Assembly (NCBI RefSeq): GCF_047663525.1
Contig: NC_092604.1
Coordinates: 11,705,501 to 11,769,500, forward strand
Direction of reading: 5' to 3'
DNA from: Anas platyrhynchos
Lineage: Eukaryota > Chordata > Aves > Anseriformes > Anatidae
DNA length: 64,000 nt
The position numbers and the translations under genes were made by a program. How positions within the stretch are numbered: the first letter of the stretch is position 1; each line of letters starts with the position of its first letter. The notes below the pieces were generated by a model that saw nothing but the letters and a program-made list of their open reading frames with translations, had not been told where the DNA came from and made no database searches. Below, piece by piece: positions 32,450 to 43,200 of this stretch.

Positions 32450-33110
32450 TTTCCCACTTCCACCCCCATTTATCCCACACCACCAGCCTCCCACCCAACC
32501 CCTCCACCCAGCCCCACCACCTCAGCGTAGTGTCCCCAAACCCCCCCCCTCCCTCCACTCTTTCCCCTTTCCCTCCCCAAAACCGGGACCTTCCCTCGGG
32601 GCAACCACCCAGGACCCCCCCCAGATCCACGGCGTGCGCGCCCCCCCCTCTCCACCCCCCCTCCATATCCCAGTCCCGCGCCCCCCCGGCACCCCACAAA
32701 CCGCCACGGGGGGGCCGGGTACCCCTTCATTAACCCCCCCTTAACCCCTCCTTCACCCCCCCCGGGTCCTCCCCCGTCCCCTCCCCCGGCGGGGGCCGCC
32801 TGTGCGCGGCGCCCGGCGGCGCTGGGCGAGGCCGGAGCCGGCCGGGGCGAGGAGCGGCTGGAATCACTTCCTGCCGCCGCTAGGCCCCGGGCAGCGCCGC
32901 GCCGCGCGTCCATGGGGCCGGCACCCCTCAGGTGAGCCCCCCCCCCCCGGCAGCCTTCCTCCTCCTCCTCTTCTTCCTCTCCCTCCTCCTAGCGGGGTTG
33001 GGGGGCGCGGCGCGGCGCCGTCCTGTTGTGGGGCGCTGGTTTTTGGGACCCCCCCCCCTCCTCCTCTTCCTCCTCCTCCACACGCACCCCGGTCCTCGTG
33101 GGGATGAGGG
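32450..33110 (+). promoter_or_regulatory. NACC2: CpG-island promoter of NACC2
   Basis: A very C-rich approach (32450-32780) leads into a dense CpG core (about 32780-32935) containing GC boxes (CCCGGCGG, GGGGCGAGG), an ETS site (CACTTCCTGCC at about 32866) and the exon 1 donor at 32931/32932. No TATA box is present. Assignment to NACC2 rests on strand, on the absence of any other gene before the NACC2 coding exon, and on the usual NACC2 structure of a far-upstream non-coding first exon. Confidence 0.65.
32800..32931 (+). other. NACC2: NACC2 exon 1 (5' UTR; start approximate)
   Basis: The 3' edge is set by CAG|GTGAGC at 32931/32932, an excellent donor. The 5' edge is unknown, placed within the CpG core. 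The exon contains an ATG at 32912 that, spliced to 63427, opens a 16-codon uORF ending in TGA at 63455-63457. The splice to 63427 is inferred; additional 5' UTR exons may intervene. Confidence 0.5.
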
Positions 33111-33800
33111 GTGCGGGGGGGTTAAGGGGGGTTATGGGGGGGTTTATGGGGTGCCCACGCGTGTCCTGCTTCGTGTCCTTGTCCTCAGGGGGGGTGCACC
33201 CCCTAGGGACCCCCCCCCCCCCGCTGGGATATGGTGTACAGGGTGTGGGGAGGGTTATGGGGTGTTATAAGGGGTATGGGGTTATAGGGGGGTGGGGGGT
33301 GCCCACGCGTGTTCTGCTCCGTGTCCTTGTCCTCACGGGGGGTGCACCCCCTAGGGACCCCCCCCTCCCACGGGGGATGCGGTGTATGGGAGGTTAGGGG
33401 GGGTTATGGGGGTTATAAGGGGTATGGGGTTATAGGGGGGTGTGTGGGGGGTCCCCACGCGTGTCCTGCTCCGTGTCCTTGTCCTGCGAGGGGACGCACC
33501 CCTAAGGACACCCCCACCCCACCCGGGGATGCGGTATACCGGAGGGGTTTGGGGACTTAGGGGGGGGTTATAGGGGGTAGGGGGGTTATAGGGTGTGTTG
33601 GGGGTCCCCACGCGTGTCCCGTTCCGTGTCCCCGTCCTGCGGGGGGGTGCACCCCTTGGGGACCCCCCCCCCCCACTGGGGATGTGGTGTACCAGAGGGT
33701 GGAGGGGGGTATAGGGGATTATAGGGGTTATGGGGTTATTGGGGTGGGGGGGGGGTCCCCACGCGTGTCCCACTCCGTGGGCTGCAGGGAGGTGCTGGGG
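33110..33800 (+). repeat. Minisatellite, about 150-bp unit, five copies
   Basis: Five tandem copies are marked by the palindrome CACGCGTG, with ACGCGT starting at 33157, 33305, 33457, 33610 and 33761 (periods 148, 152, 153, 151). Each unit has the order: CACGCGTGTCC, TCCGTGTCC-TTGTCCT, G-rich then C-tract (GGGTGCACCCC...GGGACCCCC), GGGATGTGGTGTA, then G-rich GGGTTATAGGGG spacers. The last copy is partial. The top strand is strongly G-rich with G-quadruplex potential. It lies 0.2-0.9 kb downstream of the NACC2 exon 1 donor. Confidence 0.9.
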
Positions 33801-34320
33801 GGGGGGGGGCGCCTTGGTGGTTGGCAGCCGGGGGGCTGCGGGCACAGGGGGGGGAGAAGGGGGGGAAAAAGAGGGGGGGGCGCTGCGGAGGAGCAGGAAA
33901 ACAAAAGCAAAAGGACGGCGGGGAACAAGCGAGCCCAGCCGGGCCAACGTGGGAAAGCACCGGGAGAGGGGGGGGGGGGACACGGCGGGGCTGGGGCTTG
34001 CCCAGAGCCCCCATGGGGCTGCAGCTTGTGGGGGGCTCCGGGGGGGGCTCCGTGCCCCAAAAGCTGGATGCGATGCACCTGCCCCGGCTGTCCGGGTGCG
34101 GAGGCTCGGTTGGGCAGGGGGCTGGGGGCTGAGGCTCAGCGCTGCCTTCCTGCTCCTGCCGGGGGGGCTTTGGGGAGGCTGCGGGCAGCCCCCCGATGTG
34201 CTCGGCGCCTGCCAAGCCTTCGCCTCGTGTCCCGCGTAATTGAGGCTCTGGCACGCTGCTTCGCCTCCTCCAGCTGAAATATTAAACAGTAGTAGAAGGC
34301 GCGGGCGGTAAGCAAAGCGG
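33801..34320. other. G-rich intron start, no gene seen
   Basis: The top strand remains very G-rich, with several runs of 7-10 G (for example about 33799-33810 and 33970-33979), and fades into ordinary sequence after about 34150. Long minus-strand frames (up to 386 codons) are Pro-rich composition artefacts. Confidence 0.55.
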
Positions 34321-36490
34321 AGGCATCGCTGCCCCCTCCTTGCCCCAGAGGATGGGGTCGTGTCGTAGGGGGCTTCCCGCAGGAATCGCCCCGGACACGC
34401 GGCTCTGGAAGCTCCCCGTTCCATAAAGCCTTCAGCTAGAAAGGATAAAGCCAAACGTTTGCTTATTAGTTGAATTGATGTCGCTTGCCTTGCCTGGGAC
34501 AGTCGGTGCATGACCTCAAGGTGTGGATAATCGAGGTAATAACAGTCTGATCCGAAGTAAGCAGCAAACCTAAAATAATTAGGGATCCTGACCTCCTCCC
34601 TCTGAGAACGAATGTCCTTCCGTGCTGCACCGAAGGCAGCTGTGACTACCGCAGGTTCTTTTATTCTCCTGTAGAGGTCTTATAATGAAGGCTTCTGGGA
34701 GCAAAGTTGAGATGTTTGAACATTAGAGGCTAGGGAGGGATTTCTCAAACTTTGAATTTCTGGGAGAAAACTTCCAACGCTTGCTAAATAATTCAAATAG
34801 TTGGAGAGAAATCAGCTTGCAGTGAGTGCATAAACAGGAGGTCTCCGTGTAGCTGTACGGGGCCCGCTGTGGCAAAAGGATCTCAGTTGTCTTTGGGAGA
34901 GGCTGGGCACTTGCAGGGCTTCCCCAAGGACACCTGTGATACCAAACCCAGGTGTTCACGCTCTCTTTTACACCAAACTTTCACAGCTGCCAGAATCGAG
35001 CCTGCCTGGGAGCGCCCACCTGGTTCTGCTGGGCTTTGGCACTGGCACCGGGTGGGTTCTGGTGCTCCGGGAGTGGGGAGCTTTGTGTCCAGGCTCCTGC
35101 ATGGGCAAAGGGCCCCGTGCACCGCCTGGGGGTGGCCGTGGGGTGATCTCCCCATCCCCGAGTTGCCCTCACTGTTTTTTTTTTTCAGGTTTGGCTTGCT
35201 CAGGGCTCCTCCTTCTTTTCTCAACCTCCGTGCCCGTCACTAGGAGATGGGCACGGGTAAATAAGATCCTTTGTCGGGGGAACTCCAACAGCAGCTGCTT
35301 AAACGATTCCAGAGAATAGAAATCCTCTCGCCCTGCCCAAGCCCTTCTGTAAAGCTCGGGGGGGTCAGGTCAGGACTGGGTCCTGGCCAAGACCTGGAGC
35401 TGTGGTGCTGAGCCACATGGCTCATGGTTATCAGCTCTGCTGGTGGGTGCACGGGGAAGGGCCAAAAACCCCTGCAAGAGCAGTCCGGGAGGGGTTTGGG
35501 TCTGCTTCAGAGAAACCTCTGGACTTGTGTGCGCTTATCCGAGGCGGGATGCAAACCATCTCGCGCTGGAATGGAAATATTTATTTTAGCCCGTCTTATT
35601 ATAAAGTCAGATTTCCCTGCCAGGCCTTCTGGAGGGCTGGAGCTGGGCTGCGTACCTCTGCAGATATGTGCTTTATTTGAAAGCTGGCTTTATTGACATA
35701 ATAGCACTTAAATTGGTCCATGGCTCTCGGATGCGATAGGCGGGCGTGCTGTAAAGGATTGTGCGGACCCATTGGCTTGTGGATAAACACAGCAAAACAA
35801 CCCTGCAAAACGGTGATGTGACTGCGCTGCTGGTTTGCTCTGTACAATGCCTGTGTTTAAAAATACCCAGGCCTGACAAAATGGGGTTAGAATGAGGCTT
35901 CAGCCTTAGGTTTGAATTTTTCCCAGGTTTTATGAGCCAGGCGGGTTTTTAGTGGGACCTGCAGAGGGGAAAACAGCTGGGCTGGGCGGAAAGGAGTGGG
36001 TCCCGGGGAGCCCCGGTGATGCTGAAGAGCACGGGGCAGAACTGAAAGGAAGGGCAGCACTTTAATTGCTTTTTCTTTTCTTTTTTAATTTTATTTCACA
36101 TTTCTTTGAGTCTAGTCGGATGAAATGAAAGAAATAAAATGCAAGCATTCTGCTGAAATGTAAAAATAGAATAAAATAAAATTTTATCAGGAAAATAAAC
36201 TGAAATGGAAGTTCCCCAGCGTACCGAACGGCCGGAGAGCTCCGCACCGTGCTGCACTTAGCCCCTCAAACTTAGGGTTTGAGCCCGGGGGCTTTTTGCC
36301 ACCCGAGCATCCCTCGGGGTCTGCAGCGCCTCGGGAGGTCGAGGCAGGGCCGGTGGCCTCCTGCTCTCACCGGGCTCAAACAAGTTTGGATGGAAACACC
36401 TACAGGGCGTGTGTGGCGCAGGGCTCCTCTGAACCGAGCCAGTGCAGAACTTGAGAAATAGGTTAAGCATGCTGAAGAGGGTGAGGCTGT
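34321..36490. other. NACC2 intron 1, no gene seen
   Basis: Ordinary intronic sequence. One candidate small alternative exon (35189-35256) is framed by a T11CAG acceptor and a CGG|GTAAAT donor. An AT-rich block at about 36060-36200 is rich in AATAAAAT-like sequence. Nothing else is supported. Confidence 0.4.
35189..35256 (+). other. Candidate alternative 5' UTR exon (weak)
   Basis: A strong acceptor (CTGTTTTTTTTTTTCAG, AG at 35187-35188) and a fair donor (CGG|GTAAAT at 35256/35257) frame 68 nt. The sequence encodes nothing recognisable. Such pairs arise by chance in long introns, so only transcript data could confirm it. Confidence 0.15.
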
Positions 36491-36850
36491 TGGTTTTCTC
36501 TACCTGACTTTATTTGCGAAGTGACAGGAATTTTGACAGCCTTTGTGTCTTTTTTAGCAAATCAAGTGTCATGCCAGGTTTGCCTGTGGATGAGATCATT
36601 TGCAAAATATGCTTCCCAGCTTGCTTCAGGCATAATTCATTGTGTCAACTGCAATTGCTCATTTGCTAGGAACTGTGATTCATTAGCGATATTTTTTTAT
36701 TTTTTTTTTAAGTTCAACTTGTTTTTAAGCAAATGTTTGGAGGCAGAACAGAAAATTAAAAAAAGAAATAAATATATACATGAAATCCTACAGCGTTTGT
36801 ACCCACAAATGCTGCCGTTATGGGAAAACTTGTTAACGTGACACGATCCC
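36491..36850. promoter_or_regulatory. AT-rich candidate intronic enhancer
   Basis: Complex, CpG-poor block containing GGCATAATTCATTGTGTC and CAATTGCTCATTTGC (homeodomain-, SOX- and POU-like cores), followed by an A/T-rich tail. It stands out from the GC-rich sequence on both sides (CpG-rich from about 36840). Called by composition only. Confidence 0.3.
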
Positions 36851-39240
36851 GGGCAGGGAGAAGCAGTCCCGGGGCGAGCTCAGCTGGGCGGCGTTGCGCT
36901 CCTTTTTGTCATGTGATGGCTCCTAAATGGGGACGGAGGTAATAAAAATCATCCTGCGGGGACAGCCTGTGCCGCGCGGAGCCGCGGGTGGATGGAGGGA
37001 GCTCGCCGGGCTCCCTTCCCCTGCCGGAGGGGTCTCGGAGGGCTGAAACCCATGGGGACAGAGGCAGGACAGGCGCTTGAAGCTGCTCGCAGGACTTGGG
37101 CCGCTTGTTCAGTGCAGTGCCGGAGACCCTCCTAAGCTCACCGCCCCTTCAAATGAAGATAAATGGCTCTTGGCACGGGCTCGGTGCTCCATGTGCTCCC
37201 AGCGCTGCTCGCAGACAGCCTGCTTCTGCTTCAGCCTTTTGCAGGTCCTCACATCAGTTTTTTCTTTATATAATTTGCATGTCAAGTACATTTTTATGTT
37301 TCGTTTCCTATCGAGGCAAATATTTCAGCGCATTTTTTCCCTTAGGTGGGTGGATGGGGCGGAGAAATCGCCGCCGCTGCTGCTTCAGCAGCCACCAGCT
37401 GCCCTCCAGTAACAAACTGGCGTGGGGGGGGGCTGCGTAAATGGGTACAGTTTTTGGAAAAAAAGGTGGATTTTCAAACTTCTGGGTGATTCTGATGTGT
37501 CCACTTGAACACAAGGAACTTGGCAGGTCCTACCCCATCCCAATGCAGTGATTCTCGACACCCATCGGGGTGGCCATATATAGGCACCGGGGCGAGATGC
37601 TGCGCCTCGCCTCGCCGAGACACGGCCAGCATTGGGACCCGATAATCACGAGGGGAAAAAAGGAGAAAAATCCTCTTTCCTCATGGTGTCCGATTTGTAA
37701 CCATCAGGGCTCTTTGGGGTCTGTTGGTCCTGGTGAAAGGATTTGGATGTGTTTCATCCCGGGGTATCTGGAGCCGGAATTTCGGCAGCGGGTTGAGGAG
37801 CAGCGCGTGCGAAGCGTTGCGAGTTAAATATGACCGAGCTTGTGCTTCGTCAGGCTCGTGGGCCCGATGGCAGCGCAGTTGTGTGGAAAGGGTCCTGTGT
37901 TCTAGTGCCAGCGCTGGCTGGGCTCCACGAGCGCGTTCGTATCATGCTATCCACCGGGGAAGCATATGGCAGCCTCGGTTATATATATTGTGTGGGGGGA
38001 CATATTTCACATGCCAGTTCTCGCTGTCATAGGACAAACATTTACGCTCCGATTATATGAGGCATTAGCAAAACAAGAGCAGGGCTGGAGAACACCATAA
38101 TTTCCTGCGGAGATGTTGTAAAAGACGCAGTTTAGCAAAGATACAGCAGTGGCAAAACCGAGGAGCAATGATGCTCAGCCCTCAGTGCTTCCCAGCACGC
38201 GAAGCTGTGCAGGGATTACGCTGCGCAGAGGCACGAGATGCAGGTGTGTAAACACGGCTGGCATTTCGGGGCATCCCACGTGGAAGGCAGTGGCCCGACA
38301 GAGACAGGCAGAGAGGTTTTGCACACTCGGAGGCTGGAAGTGCTCGGTTTGGGAGGGCAGAGGCTGCTGGGGCCAGGCAGCGTGGGGCAGGAGGCACCCA
38401 CCCGCTGCCCTGGCACCCACACGGTCCCGTGGGTGCAGGCGTTTCATGGAGATGCTGAGCTGAGCCCTCACAGCCTGTGGGATCGGGGTGCCCATGAGCA
38501 GGGGCTCGCCCTCCCCATAGGTGTTTGCTCCATGGAAAGCTTTTGAAGGACTGCGCCAGCTGGGGCAGCCCTTGCAGGAGTAAAGCTGGGCAGGGTGATG
38601 TGCTGTGGGTTACCTTTGGGATCACGCTCCCACCACAGATTCGGGTTTTTGTGATTTGCTTACAGCCGTACGGAGGGTTTTAATCACTCTGGCTGATCTC
38701 AGCCCTCCTGACGAGTTTTGACAGACTCCGTTGCCTGACTTTGCAGCCTTTTACTTCATTTTTTTGCAGCGTGTCTGAGCTGCGGGCCAGCCTCCCGGCC
38801 AGGGGCCGTGCCGCTTGGTCGCTGCTCTGCACAAAGAAAAGTTGTGTTGAAACTTTGTCTGCCTGCTTTGCTGCTCCCTCCTCCTTTTGTGCGTGCCTCT
38901 TCATACACACAGACGTCGTGGACGCATGCCTGTGCTTACCAGAACATCGCTGCTCAGGTTTAGCTGTCTCCCAGTTAGGAGTGAAGTTTGCACAGGGGTT
39001 ATGATTGCATTTTTCACGTGAGCGCTGCCGTGGCCACGGAACCCGAGCCTGCAGAGCAAGGACAAAGCCATCCATACAATAAGAACAACAGCAGAAAAAA
39101 GCCTTATCCCGGTCTGTGGCTCTGGTATATCACCGGGAATAAATCAGGTGAATCAACAAGTTTAAAACACCCTTTTTTTCATAAAAGTGTGCCTGCCTCG
39201 GGTCATGCTGCCCGGGGCCCGCTAGGAGCTGGGGAAAGGG
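36851..39240. other. NACC2 intron 1, no gene seen
   Basis: Includes a small CpG-rich patch (about 36960-37030) and an enhancer-like patch at about 37970-38060, where CpG-poor sequence contains TATATATATTG and CACATGCC motifs. The remaining DNA is moderately GC-rich without recognisable features. Confidence 0.4.
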
Positions 39241-39610
39241 TGCCTGGGCGCACAATCAGAGCATTAAATTTTGACTCTTGTTTAAGCACAGTCTCTGCTC
39301 TTAATGCATCATTAACACGGCTTTCTGCATTTTGTTCGTTTCCCATTACAGCCCCAAGTTCTCTCTGTTAATTTTTGTATGTTGATATTTTTGTTGTCAG
39401 CAGTTTTTTCCTTTTTTGAAGCCTATAAAACCATTAGTGTGAAAGCAGATTAAAAAGATACGTTACAATTAAAATGTTAATGAAATCTGCATCATACAAC
39501 TTTTGAAACCATTTAGGCATTAATCTTTTTTTTTTTTTTTTTGGTCCTGTGTCCATTAACTCTGGCGATTCTTATTCTACACTGACCCCTGCTGAGAGAG
39601 CTGCGCTATA
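39241..39610. promoter_or_regulatory. AT-rich candidate intronic enhancer
   Basis: Block with AGCATTAAATTTTGA, CTTAATGCATCATTAACACG, TCTGTTAATTTTTG and ACAATTAAAATGTTAATG cores. CpG is almost absent, and a T16 run sits at 39527-39542. The sequence texture resembles conserved enhancers, but conservation is not shown. Confidence 0.3.
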
Positions 39611-42590
39611 ATTGGATTTTAAAAGAGTGGGGGAAGAAAAGGAGGGAGAGGGGGAAGCCTTTTAGAAAGTGGAAGCTGGGAAGTTCGCCTCGGCTCTCTG
39701 GGGGTCTCTGCGGGAATAAAAAGCCCCCGAGATGTGGGGTCCTGCTGCCAGCAGGGCTGTGCGTGGCGAGGGCGTCGCATCGGGTGCTGGTGAGTTTGTG
39801 AGGGGTTTGGGAAAAGAGGAAATAATTTGTTGTTACGGCTTCGTGTTTTCTCCCTTCCTCCAAAACGGTGTTTCTAGAGGTTGGGTGATTATGATTATTA
39901 ATTATTTTTAATAGGTTTTCTGCAGTTTGCACAATATTTGGAAGGGGGCCAGCGCTCCCCCCCTCCCCTAGCTGCGGGCTAGGCTGAAGAGAAGGGTTGG
40001 CTAATCCTCAGGCCGTGCAGCGAGCCGAACAACGGGACTTCTTGACTCATCAGACAGTTCCTAGGAACCGTGCCATGGCTTCTCCAGGTCCACGGGCTGC
40101 GCCTGGCCGTTCGAGCCCTGCCAAGCCTCCAGCCCATCTAGAACACTCTGTGCTGCTCGGCCCGAGCCGTGCTCGCTGCCTGGGCGCTTTCTCTTGAAGG
40201 TTTCTGGACGTTTTCCTTGTGTGCTAAGAGCTGCCCATCGCCCTGCAGGGTGTTGGGGAAGGTTGTGAGCGCGGATCCCTTGCTGAAGGCTTTCTCAGCA
40301 CGGGGACGGGGCATGGGCTTGGCAATGGGCTTGGCAATGGGCTGGGTGTGCCGCTGAATGAGGCAGTAAGGTGAGGGGATCAGCCGTGAAGTCAAAGGAT
40401 GAGCGCATCCTGATGAGGGAGCTGGCTGGCAGCCCAGAGGAGTGGTGTCCCAGCCCAGCTCGCCTTCGTGCTGCGAGCAGGGCTTCAGGGAAGCTACGTG
40501 GGAAATGGGAGATTGCAGGGCAGCGGGACTGTCCGTGCAGGGCAGGTGGTGGTGTGGTGCTGAGTGGGACCCCTCTGAGCCCCCAAACTGTCTGGAGATG
40601 GGACTTCTGCAGGGCCAGGGGGAAAGTGGGGCTGCTTGGGGTTGAGTTTGCATCCTGTGGAGCCGTGGGCACCGAGCAGGTCCCCACAAGGGACCCCACG
40701 TTGGACAGCGTTGGGTGATCCAGGGCTGCCTTGAGTTCTGAGCTCCCTGTTTGCGTGCAGATTTTGAAGTGTTTTATCTCCTTTTGAAGTGGGTAAATAA
40801 TTTAATGCGTAACGTTGTTGTTCCGTGTCAAGTGGTTAGGCATTGCCTGAATTTATAACCTGAGAATTTGGGGCAGGGACTTGGAATCATCTCACGTGAT
40901 GTGACCACGAGGGTCACGGAGCGTAGCTCCACCTCGGTGCAGCTCCGTGGGTCGGACGAGCTCGTGACGTGCACAGGAGTGCGGCTGTCCTGGTGTGTCC
41001 CTGGTGTGTCCCTGCCCAGACAGCACCCCCAGGGCATGGGGCTGGCCCCAGGAGGCGCTGGGGGCCGTGGTGTTGTGTGCTCCCCTTCCCCAGGGGCACA
41101 GGGGTTTCCCCTGCTCTCTCCCACCTCCGAGCAGGGAACAAAGGCGTCGCTGTTGGAAATCCCTGGCTCGCTCCAGCGATGTGCCCGGCAGTCGTGGGCC
41201 AAGGAGAGGGAGCAGAACAAAGCAGCCCCAAATGTCCCCCAGCGCATGCTGCTGGCACAGCGAGGTGAGCTGCTGTGCTGCAGACCTGAAAAGGAGCACG
41301 CCAGGATCGATAACCTGAGCAGCCCAATAAAATCTGTGGGAATTTCATTTGAAGTCACTTGAAGAAATCCAATAACTCTCTTTTTCAGACAACTGTTAAC
41401 TCCTTTTCTCTCTTTTTCCATTGTGCAACCATGAACATGTTACTTTGGCCTCAGCCTGCATCTAGTGCTCTGGCTTTGCAGCGCAAGCAGCGAGCAGGAT
41501 TGCGATACCTGCAGTCAGGGCAGAGCTGAGGCACCTCAGCTCAGCTCTGTGCAGGGTTTTGGACCCACCGGTGCTGGTGGTGCTCCTTTTTCCAGATTGC
41601 AATGCCAATTTTGGCACACAGGCTCTGTTATATCCTTGCATGGTGTTGGCATTTCTGGTCCTGTAGCCCTGATGGAACAGGCACTCCTGAAGAGAGTGGC
41701 GGCAAGTTCCCAGCCACTCGATATCTTTGTGAATATTTTCACAGTCAAATTTAGGAAGTTTCCTCGTGTACGGAGCGATGCAGAGGGACGACTTGTGGCT
41801 GCTGCCTGCGCGGGTAGATCCTTCTCTGCAGGCAGCCCAGAGCTGTTCAGCTGTTATCAAGGCTCACAGATCTCACCCAGACCACAAATACTTATTTTAT
41901 TTTTTAACCAAAGCCCAGCACGTACTTCCTATAAAGACGCAGCCTCTTCAGGCTGGCCGGGCTCTGCGTGGAGCCTTGCTAGGAAGGAGCTGCTGCCCGG
42001 AGGTGAGGGATCTGCTGCAGGCTGGAGGATCGCTCGCTGAGCTTTCCATCTGGGCCCGAGGCTTGCAGGGGGCAAACCCATCGCCCACCCCACGCTGTCT
42101 GCATCGATTCCTTTCCGCAGGCCAGCTGGAGCAGCATGCAGCCAGGTGAGAAACCCCAAAACACACCCTCAGCGTTCTGCCCTGCCATGTGCTGGGGATG
42201 TGGGTTGTGGTTCACTGGGGTTTGAACCTCCTGGCTGGGGCTGTTGGGCCCCGGTGGCACAGTACCCGTGTGACACACCGGGACGTTACCTTCCCACACA
42301 CATCCCTCACTAGATGTAGGGAGGGAAATCTAGAGGGAAACGCTCCGTGCCCACATCCAGGAGCTGCCATGGGGCCTGCAGGAGCAGGCGGCCTCTCCCC
42401 AACCCTCACAGCCAGCTCCCGGCCTGATTAACACCAGCAATTAGCACCTCAGCAGCACCCAGCGAGCTGCTGGGGGGCTCGGGGGCTGCCAGCAGTCAGC
42501 TTAGGGTTGGGACCATCCCAGACAAAGCATCAGGGGTTGTGGGGTCCCCATTTCCAGCACCCACGAGGGGCTTTGCGGCCTACTGGGAGT
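39611..42590. other. NACC2 intron 1, no gene seen
   Basis: GC-leaning intronic sequence. A small 12-bp tandem repeat (ATGGGCTTGGCA, two perfect copies and a partial third) lies at 40313-40345. Many overlapping open frames on both strands show no homology I recognise. Confidence 0.45.
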
Positions 42591-43200
42591 GCCACCACCG
42601 GCCCGGTGTTGATGCGGCGTGCCTAATTGTGTTACGGCTTAATTTGCGGCTCCTTGCTTAACTGGCAGGGAACATCAGAGGCTCTTGTGAAATCTACTGC
42701 GCCGTAGCATCGGCACAGGAAAAAGCTCTGCCTTCTGTGAAGCCAGACTGTTGCAGCGTAATTTTTGTTTTGTAAGATTTTGAAAGGCGGTGTTGCAATA
42801 TGTAACAGTAGAATAGTGGGAAGATGGTCAGGTGGTGCTGAGGACTTCAACAGACAGATTTCATGTCTGTGTGTTTTTGCAACACCTTTCTATAAAGGGA
42901 AACATAATTTAAAATATGATTACTTAGTGTTGTAACAGTCTTCTCAAACGTTTTTGCATTATGCAGAGATCATTATCAGAGGCTGATATTAACTTGCAAA
43001 GAATATTATGCAAATCACTCTCCTGTTCTTCTAAAAAGAAATTTCCTTCATAATGCAAAGCGTGACAAAAAAAAATTGTGCAGAAGCTTTTGGCAAAATT
43101 ACATTCAGAAGATGTAACAGTTTTTCTGCTTACTAGCACAATCCATTTGTGCCTTTCTGCTGGATTTTCTCAACTCAAGCTGATAAAATATGAATTTTAA
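42591..43200. promoter_or_regulatory. CpG-poor candidate regulatory block
   Basis: About 600 bp of AT-rich complex sequence begins with TAATTGTGTTACGGCTTAATTTGC. Further on are TTTGCATTATGCAGAGATCATTATCAG and ATTATGCAAATCAC (split motifs; the latter is a good octamer/C-EBP-like match at about 43005-43018). It sits between GC-rich intronic sequence. No gene is present. Confidence 0.3.

Noticed and set aside
31131-32744. 537-codon plus-strand open frame, with 193-233-codon frames on the opposite strand
   Set aside because: It is open only because it crosses the stop-free TGCNR pentamer array and a CpG island. It has no domain, no codon bias and is matched by equally open frames on the other strand.
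33351-34511. 386-codon minus-strand Pro-rich frame
   Set aside because: It runs through the reverse complement of the G-rich minisatellite; repeats such as TPYNP arise from the repeat unit.
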